From the NCBI GenBank assembly GCA_937899725.1, contig CALCCA010000063.1, positions 48,509-112,508 on the forward strand: 64,000 bases of DNA. Reading direction: 5' to 3'. Position 1 is the first letter of the stretch. Each line of letters opens with the position of its first letter. Positions 61,301 through 64,000 of this stretch are shown here, in pieces. The DNA comes from an uncultured Halomicronema sp. GTDB taxonomy: Bacteria > Cyanobacteriota > Cyanobacteriia > Phormidesmidales > Phormidesmidaceae. The position numbers and the translations under genes are program-made. The notes below the pieces were generated by a model. It had not been told where the DNA came from, ran no database searches, and was given only the letters and a program-made list of their open reading frames with translations.

Positions 61301-64000
61301 AGCCCACCGCTACGATCTCCCTCAACGTTTTTGACGACATCATCGAAGAAGAGCCGTTAGACATCACCTTTACCCTAGCCAACGGCGAGGTGTACGAGGT
61401 CAATCCAACAGCGGCTAGCACAACGCTCACAATTTCTGACGAAATCCAGACAACCGAGATCAAGCCCACAGTGGGCATCAGCGTTGACAAAACTACATTA
61501 GTGGAAGGTGGTGACGCGCTAACACTAACAATCTCAGTTGACGGCGTTATCCCAGGCGGCGGTATTCCGCTTTTGATCAACGACGTTGCCAGTGTACAAA
61601 GTCAGCTTCGCAGCCTCACTGAATTTGACGTTGGCAACATCACAACAACCGGGATTGAGGGTTTCCCCACCCCCGCCGACGGCGACAGCGGCTTCTTCGT
61701 GATTGTCACAGAGCCAACGGCGACAATTACGCTGAAGGCTTTCGATGAAGGCGCGGATGAAGATGAAGCTGCCGAGAGCTTTACTTTTGAGCTGATTGAC
61801 GGCGAAGCCTATGAAGTAGACGCCGATGCCGGTAGCGTCACGCTCAACATTGTTGATGCCGCCGACAGCAATGGCGGCGGGGGGGATGGCCCAGTCGTTT
61901 CCGTCGATGTGATTGGCGGCACCTTTAGCGACGAAGACGCGCTGGTGACGCCGAATCTAGTCGAATCCGGTAGTGGTACCCCGATTCTCAGTTTGGTGGT
62001 GAGTGCCGATGGCCCCATCCCCGAAGACGGCTTGGTGGTCAATATCAACACCGACCTGGCCGACATCACTCAATTTATTGAGGGAGCGAACTTTGTGCCC
62101 CTCAGCTTTGGGGGCGATGTCATCGGCGCGATCTACGACGATAGCGGCACAGCCACCGGTCTGCAGCTGCGTCTAGAGTCCCAAAATGCGGTGGTCAACT
62201 TCCCCGGTGTAGGTCTGGCCGCCACTGATCCGCAAACCGTCAACTTCTTTGTGGAAGCGGGCGAAGGCTACACCGCTGATGCTGAAATGGCGGCCATTAC
62301 AGTCTACGACACCCTGAATCAGGTGCCCGCTGCCACCAGCATCCCGGAAGTCAGCATGTCATTGGCCGAGTCTGGCCCCTTCACAGAAGGCAGCGACACC
62401 GTCACGGTGAGCTTTGCCTTGGCGGGGGATATTCCGGCTGAGGGGGTGTTGGTCTATGTCAGCAACAATGCCTTCGCTGGACTGGTGGACTTCGACCTGT
62501 TAAATGCTCAGGTGACGGGCGGTTCCTTCCCGGCTCCCGATGGGAATGCCGGTGGGTTTTACTTCAAAATCACTGAGCCGACGGCGAGCCTGACGCTGGA
62601 TGTGCGCGCTGACGAAGCTGTTGAAGGGTTAGAGCAGGTGCCGTTGGCCTTGCAAGCCCTACCCGGCTATACCATTGCGGCAGGGGCCGGAGAAATCTCG
62701 GTGCTGCTTCAGGATGATGCCAGTTCGATCGCGCAGGTGAGCGTTGAGGCTTCATCAGACGTGCTAATTGAGACCGAAGGCACGGCAGCGGTTCATACCT
62801 TTAATTTGAGTGCGCCGCCAGCGGATGGCCAATTAACCGTGACGGTTGAGGCCCCTGGCCTGACTGAGCTGGATATCTTGGGCCTCCAGGTGGAAAACGG
62901 TGGCATTTCAGCCATTCGCCCAGGGGGATTTGATCTGGTGATCTTGGGTCAATCGGCCACGGTCACTTTGCCCGTAGTCGATGATGGCGTCTCTGAAGGG
63001 CTAGAGGAAATTGCCTTTAGCGTGGCTGCTGGTGACGGCTATCAGATTGATCCCGAGGCCGGGTCGGCCAGTTTCCAAATCGTGGATACCGTTGAGCAGA
63101 CCCCCGCTACCGATGCCGAATCAAACGACACGATCGCGACGGCGATCGCCACTGGCCTTGGCCCTGACAACAGCTCGGTCTCCATTGACGGGGCGATTTC
63201 CTTTAGCTTCAGCAATCGCGAAGTCGACCAGACCGAAGACGTCGATATGTACTCCTTCGCGATGGCCGCTGGCGATACCATCCGGATTGATGCTGACTCC
63301 GCGGTGTTTGACTCCGGGCTCGATACCGTGCTGCGGATTTTTGATGCGGGCGGCAACGAGGTCGCGGGCAGTGACGACGACTTTGCCCCCGATGAGCTAT
63401 TTGCACCGGGCCGTCGAGATTCCTATGTGGAATTCACGGCGACCGAAACGGGCAACTACTATGTCGGCGTCAGCAGCTTTGGCAACGGCTTCTTTGACTT
63501 CTTCTTGGATGATGATGGCAATCCTACCAATGCGCCCTACGATCCCAATGTGGCGGGCAGCGGCACCGGTCGCAGCTTTGGCGACTACACCCTAAATCTG
63601 AAGTTGAATGAGGAGTTTACTGCTGACGCTACTGATATTCCTGCTAGTACAGGAGAAGGGCCAACGGTTTCGCTGTCGGCCTCACCGGCCACCTACGACA
63701 GCGACGACAATCTGACGGCGAGTGCGCTCGTGCAGTTTGTTGAAGATGGCGCTTCAATTCTGACCGTGGGGTTGACCACTGAAGGGGACATCCCAGAAGA
63801 CGGTATTGAGGTTTTTCTCACCAGCAGTCTCGATCTGTCCACTGCGTTCAACACGGGCGCGCCCTTTAGCCCCGGCGGTGCGGAAGTGTTGGGGGCGGTC
63901 TTTGATGACGCGGGCACCCCAGTGGGCTTGCGGATTAACCTCACCAGCAATACGGCAGTTTTAAATCTCAATCTGGATAGTCCCGATGCGGCTCCGACCG
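58393..64000 (+). CDS. Giant Calx-beta-repeat surface/secreted protein (3' end beyond the window edge)
   Basis: 1,869 codons open to the right edge. The ATG at 58393 has a GGAG site. There is no signal peptide, as in proteins of the type I (RTX) secretion path, whose signal would be C-terminal and so outside the window. Residues about 1-170 are an acidic domain, and 175-335 a PPC-like beta domain. Residues 341-1166 are two copies of a 413-residue block of three Calx-beta-like domains each. More Calx-beta-like units reach about residue 1570, followed by a PPC (pre-peptidase C-terminal) domain at about 1573-1736 (ESNDTIATAIATGL, VDMYSFAMAAGDTIRID). Calcium-binding, adhesion or enzyme-scaffold roles are typical. 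Extremely acidic composition supports calcium binding. Confidence 0.75.
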   Translation, partial: MVQVSLSTSTDFDGDLNALVEDQGTALTLRFDLDEPAPPSGLKVYIDSDVEQILNRLDLPAAIANPQFENLNLFATQTNFDNSGLAVEIAGGATFASITLDIFDNPEPDTFLPETFDGLVEAVFSLVTADQIAPEDQTSITGVGDYTIAPDAATSTVLFADEVSQLPGTPPPPPANGYDEAVSGDISDDPNNPVGLTLVEGTTQLSASTGGGDQEYVTVTVPDGFQLEAILLEDYSQSDVSFIGVQEGATFTEPLDNSAELGEFLGYSLFGISAVGTDILDNIGNGSNGPGFGGQGFSGPLPAGTYTFAIQQLDGPSDYTLAFNVSEATVTPPPTGDLPVVSFEAIPATVSEETPDAQVVWQWAITGDFPIEGITVNFDTLGDNNVIAFTEQFAADREAEFNDAEIVGFDETTGRLQILLSAPDGNFVLPIINDILEEGAQTFDFQLAAGEGYTVDPNQNSTLLTINDDNGGPGVGPTVGLAVSEANLAEGDPLTVTFTVEGDIPADGVQVLVQSDVPGSLGQFDLADLGNISTTGIAGLPTVGDGGGGSFFVTITEPTATISLNVFDDILAEDPLPITFTLANGEEYEVSPESGSAMLTITDEPSIPGPTVGITVDSTDVTEGEAVTLSFTVEGEIPEGGVTVLVNDVASAQSQLRSLTEFDVANVELSEGIAEFPSPADGDSGFFVTLTQPTASITLPVLDDGADEDEANESFTFGLIEGEAYGVDPEASSVTLNISDVGDGNPPTSDLPVVSFEAIPATVSEETPDAQVVWQWTVTGDFPAEGITVNFDTLGDNDVIAFTEQFAADRESEFNDAEIVGFEEDTGRLQILLSAPDGNFVLPIINDILEEGAQTFDFQLAEGEGYTIDPNQNSTLLTINDDNGGPGVGPTVGLAVSETSLAEGDPLTVTFTVEGDIPEGGVQVLVQSDVPGSLGQFDLADLGNITTTGIEGLPTVGDGGGGSFFVTLVEPTATISLNVFDDIIEEEPLDITFTLANGEVYEVNPTAASTTLTISDEIQTTEIKPTVGISVDKTTLVEGGDALTLTISVDGVIPGGGIPLLINDVASVQSQLRSLTEFDVGNITTTGIEGFPTPADGDSGFFVIVTEPTATITLKAFDEGADEDEAAESFTFELIDGEAYEVDADAGSVTLNIVDAADSNGGGGDGPVVSVDVIGGTFSDEDALVTPNLVESGSGTPILSLVVSADGPIPEDGLVVNINTDLADITQFIEGANFVPLSFGGDVIGAIYDDSGTATGLQLRLESQNAVVNFPGVGLAATDPQTVNFFVEAGEGYTADAEMAAITVYDTLNQVPAATSIPEVSMSLAESGPFTEGSDTVTVSFALAGDIPAEGVLVYVSNNAFAGLVDFDLLNAQVTGGSFPAPDGNAGGFYFKITEPTASLTLDVRADEAVEGLEQVPLALQALPGYTIAAGAGEISVLLQDDASSIAQVSVEASSDVLIETEGTAAVHTFNLSAPPADGQLTVTVEAPGLTELDILGLQVENGGISAIRPGGFDLVILGQSATVTLPVVDDGVSEGLEEIAFSVAAGDGYQIDPEAGSASFQIVDTVEQTPATDAESNDTIATAIATGLGPDNSSVSIDGAISFSFSNREVDQTEDVDMYSFAMAAGDTIRIDADSAVFDSGLDTVLRIFDAGGNEVAGSDDDFAPDELFAPGRRDSYVEFTATETGNYYVGVSSFGNGFFDFFLDDDGNPTNAPYDPNVAGSGTGRSFGDYTLNLKLNEEFTADATDIPASTGEGPTVSLSASPATYDSDDNLTASALVQFVEDGASILTVGLTTEGDIPEDGIEVFLTSSLDLSTAFNTGAPFSPGGAEVLGAVFDDAGTPVGLRINLTSNTAVLNLNLDSPDAAPT
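59413..60651 (+). repeat. Calx-beta block, copy 1 (413 residues)
   Basis: Starts at VSFEAIPATVSEE and holds three Calx-beta-like domains, the second starting TVGLAVSEANLAEGD and the third TVGITVDSTDVTEGE. The next copy begins exactly 1,239 bases later. The first domain is nearly identical at DNA level to its counterpart, while the third has diverged. Confidence 0.85.
60652..61890 (+). repeat. Calx-beta block, copy 2 (413 residues)
   Basis: Repeats the block at 59413 in phase (TVGLAVSETSLAEGD, then TVGISVDKTTLVEGG). DNA identity falls from very high in the first domain to much lower in the third, as expected if the first part was homogenised by recombination more recently. Confidence 0.85.

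Noticed and set aside
58393..64000. Leftward frames of 60-184 codons with S/T/P-rich composition
   Set aside because: Complementary strand of the acidic Calx-beta repeats, where strand bias makes long open frames.
1..64000. CRISPR arrays, tRNA and rRNA genes, and intact insertion sequences
   Set aside because: No regularly spaced short repeats, cloverleaf-like sequences or transposase motifs were seen on either strand by reading. A tRNAscan or ISfinder run would be decisive.

Overview
The window looks like cyanobacterial DNA. The HIP1 octamer GCGATCGC recurs throughout, the outer-membrane receptors carry N-terminal AMIN-type domains as is common in cyanobacteria, and several small genes resemble cyanobacteria-only families. 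Species cannot be named from sequence alone. The ParA/partition pair plus a complete conjugation-type transfer operon suggest a large plasmid or an integrated conjugative element, at least for the left third. No relaxase, VirB11 ATPase, replication initiator, tRNA, rRNA or CRISPR array was seen.

Region 1 (1-4844). An AT-rich, left-truncated PHP-SMC ATPase (TrlF-like) runs leftward off the edge. It is followed by a leftward parA/partition-partner pair and an AT-rich divergent control region with a CRP-like palindrome. Region 2 (4845-22325) is one tightly packed rightward operon. It holds a VirB-type type IV secretion system (VirB2, B3, B4, B5, B6, B8, B10 and B9-like), an M23 endopeptidase in place of the usual lytic transglycosylase, a VirD4-like coupling protein, three unnamed accessory proteins, and a PrimPol-type primase. 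The last two accessory proteins and the primase share a C-terminal module of about 60 residues that I cannot assign.

Region 3 (22707-29242, leftward) encodes an ABC ATPase and a giant ABC-2 permease fused to an M1-peptidase-like domain whose HEXXH site is destroyed. It also has two small unknown genes, a cysteine-rich membrane protein and a DoxX protein.

Region 4 (29509-57550, rightward) is a metal/siderophore uptake island. It contains four TonB-dependent receptors (three of them paralogues), two PchR-like AraC regulators and a RhtX/FptX-like permease. It also contains two half-size ABC transporters resembling the YbtPQ/IrtAB importers, a PepSY protein, a broken FecB-like binding protein, an MbnP/MbnH pair, a TonB homologue and two other MFS transporters. 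No siderophore biosynthesis gene is present, so uptake of foreign chelates is the simplest reading. Four exact copies of TGACAAT-N3-TCTCAA lie just upstream of four of the iron-type transcription units and are probably Fur boxes. A pair of direct repeats 21 bp apart lies before the first receptor and is probably an AraC-regulator operator.

Region 5 (58393-64000, open at the right edge) is the first 1,869 codons of a very large secreted-type protein made of Calx-beta-like domains, including a duplicated 413-residue block, and a PPC domain.
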